Of a stretch of 14,526 nucleotides of DNA, positions 5,771 through 12,707 are shown one piece after another. Made by a program: the position numbers and the translations under genes. Source of the DNA: an uncultured Hyphomicrobiales bacterium (GTDB lineage Bacteria > Pseudomonadota > Alphaproteobacteria > Rhizobiales > Xanthobacteraceae); assembly GCA_903891395.1 (NCBI GenBank), contig CAITEM010000355.1, forward strand, positions 1 to 14,526. The letters run 5' to 3'. The first letter of the stretch is position 1. Each line of letters starts with the position of its first letter. Under the pieces are notes generated by a model that was not told where the DNA came from, made no database searches, and saw only the letters and a list, made by a program, of their open reading frames with translations.

Positions 5771-7693
5771 TCAAGCCAGCTTCACGGTCTCGTCCGCGGC
5801 GTGCTTGCCGAGCGCTTCGAAAACTTTGCTGACGATGCCGGCGGCGTCGAGACCGGCCTTGGCGTACATTGCGGTCGGTGTGTCCTGATCCTGGAAGACG
5901 TCGGGCAGCACCATGCTGCGCACCTTGCAGCCGGCGTCGAGCACGCCGTTCTCCGCCAGCGCCTGCAACACAAACGAGCCGAAGCCGCCGATTGAGCCTT
6001 CTTCGATGGTGACCAGCACCTCGTGCTCGCGGGCAAGCTTCAAAACCAGTTCGAGATCAAGTGGCTTGGCAAAGCGCGCGTCGGCGACCGTGGTGGACAG
6101 CCCAAGTGCCGCCAGCTCATCGGCGGCCTTCAGGCATTCGCCGAGCCGCGCCCCGAACGAAAGCAGAGCCACTTTGTGGCCTTCGCGCACGATGCGGCCT
6201 TTGCCGATCTCGAGCGCTTTGCCTTCGGCCGGCATCGTGACGCCAAGGCCTTCGCCGCGCGGATAACGCAAAGCCGACGGGCGGTCGTGGATCGCGACTT
6301 GCGTCGCGACCATATTCACCAGTTCGGATTCGTCCGCCGCGGCCATGATGACGAAGCCGGGGAGGCAGCCCAGATAGGCCACGTCGAACGAACCGGCGTG
6401 GGTCGGACCGTCGGCGCCGACCAGGCCGGCGCGATCAATGGCAAAGCGCACCGGCAGTTTCTGGATCGCAACGTCGTGCACGATCTGGTCATAGGCGCGC
6501 TGCAGGAAGGTCGAGTAGATGGTGACGAACGGTTTGAAGCCCTGCGTCGCCAGCCCTGCGGCGAAGGTCACCGCATGCTGCTCGGCAATGCCGACGTCAA
6601 AGCAGCGGGTGGGAAATTCTTTTTCGAACAGATCGAGCCCAGTGCCGGACGGCATAGCCGCGGTGATGGCGACGATCTTGTCGTCCTTGCGCGCTTCCTT
6701 GATCAGGCTCTCGGCGAACACCTTGGTGTATTGCGGGGCGCCGCCTTTGGACTTTGCCTGCGTGCCGGTGGCGACGTCGAATTTGACCACGCCGTGATAT
6801 TTGTCGGCGGAGGTTTCAGCGGGTGCGTATCCTTTGCCCTTCTGCGTGACGACGTGCACCAGAATGGGGCCGATCTCGGCGTCGCGGACGTTGCGCAGGA
6901 TCGGCAGCAGGTGATCAAGATTATGGCCATCGATCGGCCCGCAATAATAGAAGCCGAGTTCCTCGAACAGCGTGCCGCCCATGACATAGCCGCGGGCATG
7001 CTCGACCGCACGGGTGATGGCACGGTCCCAACTCTTCGGCAGATGTTCGGTGAGTTGCTTACCGACGTCGCGCAGCTTCAGGAACGTGCGGCCGGAGCCA
7101 AGCCGCAGCAAATAAGCCGACATGGCGCCGACCGGTGGCGCGATCGACATGTCATTATCATTGAGGATTACAATGAGGCGCTCGTTACGCGCACCGGCAT
7201 TGTTCATCGCCTCATAGGCCATGCCGGCCGACATCGCGCCATCGCCGATCACGGCGACGACGTTGTTCTTTTTGCCCTCGAGATCGCGCGCCACCGCCAT
7301 GCCGAGCGCGGCGGAAATCGAAGTTGACGAATGCGCGGCCCCGAACGGGTCGTATTCGCTCTCAGCGCTCTTGGTGAAGCCGGACAGTCCACCGCCCTGA
7401 CGCAAGGTGCGGATGCGTTCGCGTCGGCCGGTCAAAATCTTGTGCGGATAAGCCTGATGCCCGACGTCCCAGATGATCTTGTCGGCGGGGGCGTCGAACA
7501 CGGCATGCAGCGCAACCGTAAGCTCAACCACGCCGAGGCCGGCGCCGAGATGGCCGCCCGTATTGGCGACGGCATCGATGGTCTCGGTCCGCAACTCGTC
7601 GGCAAGCTGCGCCAACTGTTCGGCCGACAGGTTTTTCATGTCGATCGGCAGATGGATGCGGTCGAGCAGCGGTGTTTTGGAAGGCTCGGACAA
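5771..7693 (-). CDS. dxs: 1-deoxy-D-xylulose-5-phosphate synthase
   Basis: First enzyme of the non-mevalonate isoprenoid pathway. It condenses pyruvate and glyceraldehyde 3-phosphate using thiamine diphosphate in the cytoplasm, and also feeds thiamine and pyridoxal synthesis. The 640-residue protein is full length. Seen are His48 in GGHLGAG, the thiamine diphosphate motif GDGAMSAG (150-157) with NDND (178-181), the catalytic Glu371 in GIAEQHA, and GPTHAG around His432. The C-terminal transketolase-like domain is complete. The start is a TTG: GGAG at 7700-7703 on the minus strand stands six bases before it, and the residues TPLLDRI that follow are conserved in relatives, whereas the next ATG would remove them. 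xseB lies 135 bases upstream, on the same strand. Its 3' end meets the DUF6496 gene with a one-base gap. Confidence 0.97.
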   Translation of the reverse strand: MSEPSKTPLLDRIHLPIDMKNLSAEQLAQLADELRTETIDAVANTGGHLGAGLGVVELTVALHAVFDAPADKIIWDVGHQAYPHKILTGRRERIRTLRQGGGLSGFTKSAESEYDPFGAAHSSTSISAALGMAVARDLEGKKNNVVAVIGDGAMSAGMAYEAMNNAGARNERLIVILNDNDMSIAPPVGAMSAYLLRLGSGRTFLKLRDVGKQLTEHLPKSWDRAITRAVEHARGYVMGGTLFEELGFYYCGPIDGHNLDHLLPILRNVRDAEIGPILVHVVTQKGKGYAPAETSADKYHGVVKFDVATGTQAKSKGGAPQYTKVFAESLIKEARKDDKIVAITAAMPSGTGLDLFEKEFPTRCFDVGIAEQHAVTFAAGLATQGFKPFVTIYSTFLQRAYDQIVHDVAIQKLPVRFAIDRAGLVGADGPTHAGSFDVAYLGCLPGFVIMAAADESELVNMVATQVAIHDRPSALRYPRGEGLGVTMPAEGKALEIGKGRIVREGHKVALLSFGARLGECLKAADELAALGLSTTVADARFAKPLDLELVLKLAREHEVLVTIEEGSIGGFGSFVLQALAENGVLDAGCKVRSMVLPDVFQDQDTPTAMYAKAGLDAAGIVSKVFEALGKHAADETVKLA

Positions 7694-7699
7694 AAGCTA

Positions 7700-7703
7700 C
7701 TCC
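7700..7703 (-). promoter_or_regulatory. ribosome binding site supporting the TTG start of dxs
   Basis: GGAG on the minus strand lies six bases before the TTG at 7693, which decides the start in favour of TTG over the ATG 18 codons further in. Confidence 0.7.
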
Positions 7704-7740
7704 ACGGCGCGGGGCGCCGGCTGCGTAAAAGCGTCATAAA

Positions 7741-7763
7741 GGCTTACACCAGCGGGGTAAGCC
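7741..7763. other. stem-loop in the dxs leader region
   Basis: GGCTTAC at 7741-7747 pairs perfectly with GTAAGCC at 7757-7763 around a 9-base loop. It lies about 50 bases upstream of the dxs start, in the gap below xseB. It may be a leader hairpin or an operator. I do not recognise it as any known riboswitch; the TPP riboswitch core is absent. Confidence 0.35.
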
Positions 7764-7793
7764 GGGCAATTCAGGGCCAAAAAGGTTCCAAAT

Positions 7794-7806
7794 AGCCCGA
7801 TGGGCT
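7794..7806 (-). terminator. weak terminator-like hairpin after xseB
   Basis: On the minus strand AGCCC-ATC-GGGCT forms a 5-bp stem 22 bases after the xseB stop codon. It is followed by a loosely T-rich stretch (ATTTGGAACCTTTTT). The stem is short, so read-through into dxs is likely. Confidence 0.3.
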
Positions 7807-7828
7807 GTGATCGCGCACCCCGAAGCGG

Positions 7829-8080
7829 CTAATCGACGTCGAGCGGCTCGCTGCCGGTCGGCTTGCCGGAGGCGTCGAGAGTGATCTTTTCCACCCGGGC
7901 TTCGGCCTGACGCAACAGTTCCTCGCAGCGTGCCTTCAACGCCTCGCCGCGCTCGTAAATCTCGACCGATTTCTCAAGCGGTACTTTGCCGGCCTCAAGC
8001 TCTTTCACGATCGATTCCAATTCCTCGATCGCCCGTTCGAAGGCCATTTTTTTGATATCGGTATTAGGCGTGTCGGCCAT
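7829..8080 (-). CDS. xseB: exodeoxyribonuclease VII small subunit
   Basis: Small subunit of exonuclease VII, which together with several copies per XseA degrades single-stranded DNA from both ends. The 83-residue length and the sequence are typical: FERAIEELESIVKELEAGK followed by LEKSVEIYERGEAL, an antiparallel helical hairpin, then RQAEARVEKI and a short acidic tail. The ATG start is clear. The gene for the large subunit, xseA, is not in the window, which is usual in alphaproteobacteria, where xseB sits next to dxs. The gene is 60 bases downstream of an SDR gene on the same strand and 135 bases upstream of dxs. Confidence 0.95.
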   Translation of the reverse strand: MADTPNTDIKKMAFERAIEELESIVKELEAGKVPLEKSVEIYERGEALKARCEELLRQAEARVEKITLDASGKPTGSEPLDVD

Positions 8081-8140
8081 AACGGCTTCCCAAGGATGAG
8101 AGCTTGTGCCGCCCTGAGATGGCGGAGTTGGGCCTCATCG

Positions 8141-8941
8141 TCAACCGCCCGTCCATTTGCGGTGGATTTCGACCATCGCCAGGATCAAACCCCGGGGCAG
8201 AAGCCGCGGCAGCAGCGTCAAAATTCGGTTCGGGCCGCCCGGCACCACGACGCGATGACCGTCCATGAAGCCCCGGTAGCCGTCGTTCGCGACCCGCTCC
8301 GCCGAGCGGCTCAGGAACGCCGGAAAATAATCGTGCGGCACCCCGGCGCGGTCGTTGAATTCGGTATCGACGGGCCCGGGGCATAGCGCGCAGACCCGCA
8401 CGCCGTCGCTTTTCAACTCCTCGTGCATCGCCTCGGTGAACGAGAGCAGATAGGCCTTGCTGGCGTGATAGACGGCCATGCCGGGGCCGGGCAGGAAGCT
8501 CGCGATCGAGGCGACATTGAGAATGCCGCCACGATGCCGCTTGATTGAATCGAGCCAGCGCAGTGACAGGTCGGTCGTTGCCTTTATATTGAGATCGACG
8601 ATGGTCAATTGTCCGTCGCGGTCGATGTCGGCCGCTTCGCCGAGCATGCCGAAACCGGCATTGTTGACCACGATCGCTGGCTCGAGACCCGCGACGCTCA
8701 AAGCTTCGGCGAGCCGCGCCGGTCCATCGGGCGATCCAAGGTCGGCGGTGATAGTCGTCGGCCGCGCATGGCCCGCGGCGGCGATTTCATCGGCCAGCGC
8801 GGCAAGCTGCACCCCGCGCCGCGCGGTCAGTACCAATGCATGACCGTTCCGTGCAAAGACGCGCGCGAGCGCAGCCCCTATACCGGCGGATGCGCCGGTG
8901 ATGAGGCATACGGGTTGAAGAGAGGGCGGTACGGGTGACAT
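8141..8941 (-). CDS. SDR family oxidoreductase (classical short-chain dehydrogenase, NADP-type)
   Basis: A 266-residue classical short-chain dehydrogenase/reductase. The nucleotide-binding motif TGASAGIG lies at 15-22, NNAG at 93-96, and the catalytic Ser145, Tyr158 and Lys162 (YHASK) are all present. Arg41 just after the second beta strand (LTARRG) suggests preference for NADP(H). The C-terminus carries a hydrophobic segment (LLPRLLPRGLILAMVEI) that may touch the membrane. It resembles the DltE/YqjQ-like group of SDRs; the substrate is unknown. The frame is open far upstream, but that would run deep into the divergent SDR gene, so I take the ATG at 8941. No clear ribosome binding site precedes it. 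The gene is divergent from the next SDR, with 51 bases between starts. Confidence 0.88.
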   Translation of the reverse strand: MSPVPPSLQPVCLITGASAGIGAALARVFARNGHALVLTARRGVQLAALADEIAAAGHARPTTITADLGSPDGPARLAEALSVAGLEPAIVVNNAGFGMLGEAADIDRDGQLTIVDLNIKATTDLSLRWLDSIKRHRGGILNVASIASFLPGPGMAVYHASKAYLLSFTEAMHEELKSDGVRVCALCPGPVDTEFNDRAGVPHDYFPAFLSRSAERVANDGYRGFMDGHRVVVPGGPNRILTLLPRLLPRGLILAMVEIHRKWTGG

Positions 8942-8992
8942 AAGACGATGAATGCTCGACAATGACACATAACGCAATGAGGGTGGATTCGT
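8942..8992. promoter_or_regulatory. divergent intergenic region between two SDR genes
   Basis: Only 51 bases separate the two start codons, so promoters for both genes must either overlap here or lie inside the opposite gene. I see no clear -35/-10 pair or operator beyond the ribosome binding site of the right-hand gene. Confidence 0.3.
8979..8986 (+). promoter_or_regulatory. ribosome binding site supporting a TTG start
   Basis: GAGGGTGG ends six bases before the TTG at 8993, which supports that codon as the start of the SDR gene. No ATG is available near the conserved N-terminus. Confidence 0.6.
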
Positions 8993-9718
8993 TTGACCGA
9001 TCTTAAAGATAAAATCGTGCTGGTCACCGGCGCGGGCGGCGCTATCGGCAGCGCCGTCGTGGCCGCGATCCGCGGCGCCGGCGGCACCGCGATTGCGACC
9101 GATCTCGCCGCCGGCAAGGGCGCCGACAGGCCGCTCGACGTCACGTTGGAATCCGACTGGCAGCGCGCCGTAGCTGAGGTTGAAAGTCAGCACGGCCGAC
9201 TCGACGGCTTGGTGAACGCCGCCGGTATCGCCATCGTCGGCAGCATCGAGAAGACCGACTTCGCCACTTGGAAGCGCGTCATCTCGGTCAATCTCGACGG
9301 CACGTTTCTCGGCTGCAAATACGCGTTTCCGCTGCTACGCAAAAAAGGCGGTGCCATCGTTAATCTGTCGTCTGTGCTGGCGCTGGTCGGCAGTTCGAAT
9401 CTGACCGCCTACAATGCGTCGAAGGGTGGCGTGTCGCTGCTGACGAAATCAGTGGCCCTCAACGGCGCCCGCTACCGGCCAACGGTCCGCTGCAACGCCG
9501 TGTGCCCCGCCTTCATCGAAGGCGCGATGGTGGATGGCATCGCCGACGGCACAAAAAATCCCCAAGCCATTCATCAGCGTCTGATCAGCGACATTCCGAT
9601 CGGCCGGCTCGGCCAGCCGGAAGAAGTTGCCAAGCTCTGCGTCTATCTGTTGTCGGACGATGCGTCGTTCATCACCGGCGCCGATTTCCCGATCGACGGT
9701 GGCTTGACGGCGAAGTAG
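8993..9718 (+). CDS. SDR family oxidoreductase (classical, NAD-type)
   Basis: A 241-residue classical short-chain dehydrogenase. The motif TGAGGAIG lies at 12-19, NAAG at 75-78, and Ser127, Tyr140 and Lys144 (YNASK) form the active site. Asp37 at the end of the second beta strand (IATDLA) points to NAD(H) use, in contrast to its divergent neighbour. The C-terminal part (RLGQPEEVA, then FITGADFPIDGG) is typical of the FabG/glucose-dehydrogenase-like group of tetrameric SDRs. The start is TTG with a good ribosome binding site six bases upstream. It converges on the HDAC-family gene with a hairpin repeat between them. Substrate unknown. Confidence 0.9.
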   Translation: MTDLKDKIVLVTGAGGAIGSAVVAAIRGAGGTAIATDLAAGKGADRPLDVTLESDWQRAVAEVESQHGRLDGLVNAAGIAIVGSIEKTDFATWKRVISVNLDGTFLGCKYAFPLLRKKGGAIVNLSSVLALVGSSNLTAYNASKGGVSLLTKSVALNGARYRPTVRCNAVCPAFIEGAMVDGIADGTKNPQAIHQRLISDIPIGRLGQPEEVAKLCVYLLSDDASFITGADFPIDGGLTAK

Positions 9719-9721
9719 TTC

Positions 9722-9762
9722 GTCATTCCTAAGCGCGCCGATACGCGCCATCCCGGAATGAC
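9722..9762. repeat. palindromic intergenic repeat between convergent genes
   Basis: GTCATTCC at 9722-9729 pairs exactly with GGAATGAC at 9755-9762, and inside it GCGCG at 9733-9737 pairs with CGCGC at 9744-9748, giving a long hairpin. This matches the common GTCATTCCG-type palindrome of Bradyrhizobium-like genomes (from memory). It occupies nearly all of the 46-base gap between two convergent stop codons and may act as a two-way terminator. Confidence 0.75.
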
Positions 9763-9764
9763 AG

Positions 9765-10700
9765 CTACCCGCGCATCAGCGCCGTGACGTGTGCGGCGGC
9801 CGAGCGCGACAGACCTTGCAGGTCGTAGCCGCCTTCCAGCATCGAAACGATGCGGCCTTGCGCGCTGTCGTCGGCGATGTCCATCAGCTTTTTGGTAATC
9901 CAGGTGTAGTCCGCTTCGACCAGATTGAGGTTGGCCAGCGGGTCGCGGGTGTGGGCGTCGAAGCCGGCCGAGAGAATCAATAGTTCCGGCTTGAACTCGC
10001 GCAGGCGCGGAAAAATCGCGACCTCGTAGGCTTCGCGGAACGCGTCGCCGCCGTCGCCCGCGCGCAAAGGCGCGTTGACGACGGTGTCGTGCTCGCCGCG
10101 CTCGCCCAACGCGCCGGTGCCGGGGAACAGCGGCATTTCGTGGGTCGAGCAATACATGACGGTGTCGTCGGCCCAGAAAATGTCCTGCGAGCCGTTGCCA
10201 TGATGCACGTCGAAATCGACAATGGCCGCGCGCTCGATGCCGTATTTGCTTTGCGCATATCGCGCCGCGATCGCGACGCTGTTGAAAAAACAAAATCCCA
10301 TCGGCCGTGAAGTCTCGGCGTGGTGACCGGGTGGACGCACCGCCACGAAGGCGTTCGACGCCCTCTGGTTCATCACTTCATCGACCGCCAGCACGCCGCC
10401 GCCGACCGCACGCATCGCGGCTTCCAAACTGCCGGACGACATCGAGGTGTCGGCATCGAGCCTGATCATGCCTTCGCCTTCCGATGGCGACGCCTCGCGA
10501 ATTGCCTCGATGTATTCCATCGGGTGGACCAGCGAGATGATCTCCTGCGGCGCCATAGGCGCCTGCTCGCGGGCGAGCATCTGGAACCGCTCGTCAGCCA
10601 GTGCTTCCTCGACCACGCGCAGGCGGTCCGGTCGCTCCGGATGGCCCGGCGGGGTCAGGTGATTGAGACAGGCGGGGTGGGAGATGAGGAGCGTGGACAT
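9765..10700 (-). CDS. histone deacetylase family protein (class II-like zinc deacetylase)
   Basis: A 311-residue zinc-dependent amidohydrolase of the arginase/deacetylase fold. Bacterial members remove acetyl groups from small molecules such as acetylpolyamines, or from protein lysines. The signature parts are all visible: HPERPDR (20-26), the His126-His127 pair in RPPGHHAE, zinc ligands Asp164 and His166 in DFDVHHGNG, Asp248 in GFDAH, and the transition-state Tyr292 in EGGYDL. It is full length for this family. The ATG start lacks a strong ribosome binding site. It lies 86 bases downstream of the HSDL2-like SDR on the same strand and faces another SDR gene. Actual substrate (acetoin-related, polyamine or protein) cannot be settled from sequence. 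Confidence 0.92.
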   Translation of the reverse strand: MSTLLISHPACLNHLTPPGHPERPDRLRVVEEALADERFQMLAREQAPMAPQEIISLVHPMEYIEAIREASPSEGEGMIRLDADTSMSSGSLEAAMRAVGGGVLAVDEVMNQRASNAFVAVRPPGHHAETSRPMGFCFFNSVAIAARYAQSKYGIERAAIVDFDVHHGNGSQDIFWADDTVMYCSTHEMPLFPGTGALGERGEHDTVVNAPLRAGDGGDAFREAYEVAIFPRLREFKPELLILSAGFDAHTRDPLANLNLVEADYTWITKKLMDIADDSAQGRIVSMLEGGYDLQGLSRSAAAHVTALMRG

Positions 10701-10786
10701 TGGCGAGTTCTAACGTGTCGGTGACGGGCGGCGCAAATGGCCTGCGGCTTTGCCGTCTCCTGGAAGGGAGGGTGAAGGAGAAAGAG

Positions 10787-11659
10787 TTAAGCCAGCTTTT
10801 TCAGACTCACGTCCGGCGGCGGCGGAATGTCGTCCGGCACGAAGAAATCGACCTGCAACGGCTGGCTCGGATTGACGCGGTACTGGTCGAAGTCGGTGAC
10901 GCCTTCGCCGGCGAGGAACGTGTCGTCGATCAGGAAATTGCCGCTGAACGTCCTCGGCTTCTGGAAGATGCGATAGGCGGCCTCGGCCAGAATGGCCGGC
11001 GTGCGTGACATATTCATGAGTGCATCGCCGCCGAGCAAGTTCTTCACCGCGGCGGTGGCGATGGTGGTGCGCGGCCACAGCGCGTTGACCGCGATCTTGC
11101 CGCGCTGCTCGCCGGCCAGGCCCAGCACCACAAGGCTCATGCCGAACTTCGCCATCGCATAACCGGTCGCCGGCGCGAACCATTTCTCTTTCATGTCGAG
11201 CGGTGGCGACAGCATGAGAATGTGCGGGTTGGCGGACTTGGCGAGATGCGGCAGCGCATATTTCGACACCATGAAGGTGCCGCGCGCATTGATGCCGTTC
11301 ATCAGGTCATAGCGCTTCATATCGGTGGCGGCGACCTGGGTGAGCTGGATGGCGCTGGCGTTGTTCACCACGATGTCGAGGCCGCCGAAATGCGCGGCGG
11401 TCTGGTCGAGCGCGTCCTTCACCATGGTTTCGTCGCGAACGTCGACCGCCAGCGCCAGCGCGCGACCGCCGGCCTTTTCGATCTCGGCGGCGGCGGTATG
11501 GATGGTGCCTTCCAGCTTGGGATGCGGATCGACCGTCTTGGCGGCAATCGCCACGTTGGCGCCGTCGGCGGCGGCTTTCAACGCAATCGCGAGGCCGATA
11601 CCGCGCGAGCCGCCGGTGATGAAGAGGGTCTTGCCGGCAAGCGGCTTGGCTAGTGTCAT
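10787..11659 (-). CDS. HSDL2-like SDR family oxidoreductase
   Basis: A 290-residue short-chain dehydrogenase most like the N-terminal domain of eukaryotic HSDL2, a peroxisomal/mitochondrial protein linked to fatty-acid metabolism; the SCP2 lipid-binding domain of that protein is absent. The nucleotide motif TGGSRGIG lies at 15-22, and NNAS (99-102) replaces the usual NNAG, as in that group. The characteristic LSPPLDM holds Ser151, and Tyr167 and Lys171 (YAMAK) complete the active site. VNALWPRTTIATAA is also HSDL2-like. The tail ends in a proline-rich PDDIPPPP segment. GAGGG on the minus strand seven bases before the ATG supports the start. It is upstream of the HDAC-family gene on the same strand and divergent from the dioxygenase gene. 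Substrate unknown, probably an acyl or lipid-like compound. Confidence 0.9.
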   Translation of the reverse strand: MTLAKPLAGKTLFITGGSRGIGLAIALKAAADGANVAIAAKTVDPHPKLEGTIHTAAAEIEKAGGRALALAVDVRDETMVKDALDQTAAHFGGLDIVVNNASAIQLTQVAATDMKRYDLMNGINARGTFMVSKYALPHLAKSANPHILMLSPPLDMKEKWFAPATGYAMAKFGMSLVVLGLAGEQRGKIAVNALWPRTTIATAAVKNLLGGDALMNMSRTPAILAEAAYRIFQKPRTFSGNFLIDDTFLAGEGVTDFDQYRVNPSQPLQVDFFVPDDIPPPPDVSLKKLA

Positions 11660-11752
11660 GTTTGTGCCCTCTTAAAAAGAAACCCGGTATTCTTAAGTAG
11701 GCCGCAAGCGATAACACAGCCGCGCTCCCGATGCGCGCCACGAGGCAACAAA
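11660..11752. promoter_or_regulatory. divergent promoter region of the HSDL2-like SDR and the dioxygenase operon
   Basis: This 93-base gap holds the ribosome binding sites of both genes (GAGGG on the minus strand at 11667-11671, GAGG on the plus strand at 11742-11745). It must contain at least one promoter for each side. No convincing operator dyad was found. Confidence 0.35.
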
Positions 11753-12697
11753 ATGCAGCTTTCCGGTATCCACCATCTCACGGCCGTGTCCGCCGACGCC
11801 CCCGGCAACGTCAAATTCTACACCAAGCTGTTGGGCCTGCGCATGGTCAAGAAGACCGTGAACCAGGACGACGTCTCGGCCTATCACCTGTTTTATGCCG
11901 ACGGCGTGGCTTCGCCCGGCAGCGACATCACCTTTTTCGACTTTCCCACCGGGCCGGAAAAGCACGGCAACAACACCATCACGCGCACCGGCTTTCGCGT
12001 CGCCGGCGAGGCGACGCTGAAATGGTGGCATGAGCGCCTGACGAAGGCCGCAGTGAAGGTCGGCGATGTCGCCGAAATCGACGGCCGCCTGACCTTGCCT
12101 TTCGAGGACCCGGAAGGCCAGCGCCTCATGCTGGTCGACGACGGCGGCAAGGGCACGTCGAACCCGTGGGACAAGAGCGCCGTACCGGCCGAGCATCAGA
12201 TCCGCGGCCTCGGTCCCATCGTCATGACGGTGCCGGAACTGCGGTTGACCGATCTAGTGCTGACCGAAGTCATGAACATGAAGAAGGTGCGTGAGTATCC
12301 GCATCCGGAATCCAAGGGCGACGGCGTCCACGTCTATCAGATGGGCGAGGGCGGGCCCGCGGCGGAGCTGCACGTCGCGGTGCGGCCTAATCTCGCGCCG
12401 GCACATCCGGGCGCTGGCGGCGTGCACCACGTCGCGTTTCGTACGCCGGACGCCGATTACGAAGCTTGGGCGGAGCGGTTGAAAGAAATGCGCATCCCGA
12501 ACAGCGGCAAGGTCGATCGCTTCTGGTTTCACTCGCTGTATTTCCGCGAACCGAACGGCATTCTTTTCGAGATCGCTAGCGACGGTCCCGGTTTTGCCGT
12601 GGACGAGCCGCTCGACAAACTCGGCGAGACGCTGGTACTGCCGCCGTTCCTGGAAGGCGACCGCAAGGAGATTGAGGCCGGCCTCAAGCCCCTGTAA
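11753..12697 (+). CDS. VOC family ring-cleaving dioxygenase (MhqO/MhqE-like)
   Basis: A 314-residue two-module vicinal-oxygen-chelate protein like the hydroquinone-type ring-cleaving dioxygenases MhqO and MhqE, which open dihydroxylated aromatic rings using Fe(II) and oxygen in the cytoplasm. The first module begins GIHHLTAV (His7/His8) and the second has GGVHHVAF (His225/His226) and the ligand Glu273 in ILFEIAS, giving the 2-His-1-carboxylate metal site. The family C-terminal extension is present (LGETLVLPPFLEG). GAGG seven bases before the ATG supports the start. The next gene begins 10 bases after its stop, so the two are almost certainly co-transcribed. Alternative: a glyoxalase-like protein of other function, less likely given the full-length match. 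Confidence 0.9.
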   Translation: MQLSGIHHLTAVSADAPGNVKFYTKLLGLRMVKKTVNQDDVSAYHLFYADGVASPGSDITFFDFPTGPEKHGNNTITRTGFRVAGEATLKWWHERLTKAAVKVGDVAEIDGRLTLPFEDPEGQRLMLVDDGGKGTSNPWDKSAVPAEHQIRGLGPIVMTVPELRLTDLVLTEVMNMKKVREYPHPESKGDGVHVYQMGEGGPAAELHVAVRPNLAPAHPGAGGVHHVAFRTPDADYEAWAERLKEMRIPNSGKVDRFWFHSLYFREPNGILFEIASDGPGFAVDEPLDKLGETLVLPPFLEGDRKEIEAGLKPL

Positions 12698-12707
12698 CGT
12701 CCGGAGC

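Noticed and set aside
6023..7327. 434-codon plus-strand open frame opposite dxs
   Set aside because: Shadow of the dxs reading frame; no domain, no ribosome binding site, and composition typical of antisense frames.
8942..9193. Upstream extension of the minus-strand SDR (open frame to 9193)
   Set aside because: It would overlap 200 bases of the divergent SDR coding region, and the added residues have no SDR character; the ATG at 8941 places the TGASAGIG motif at the usual distance from the N-terminus.
10701..10786. Possible repeat remnant in the gap between the HSDL2-like SDR and the HDAC-family gene (GACGG ... CCGTC and a GGAAGGGAGGGTGAAGGAG stretch)
   Set aside because: The pairing is imperfect and broken; it may be a decayed palindromic repeat but cannot be supported as a feature.
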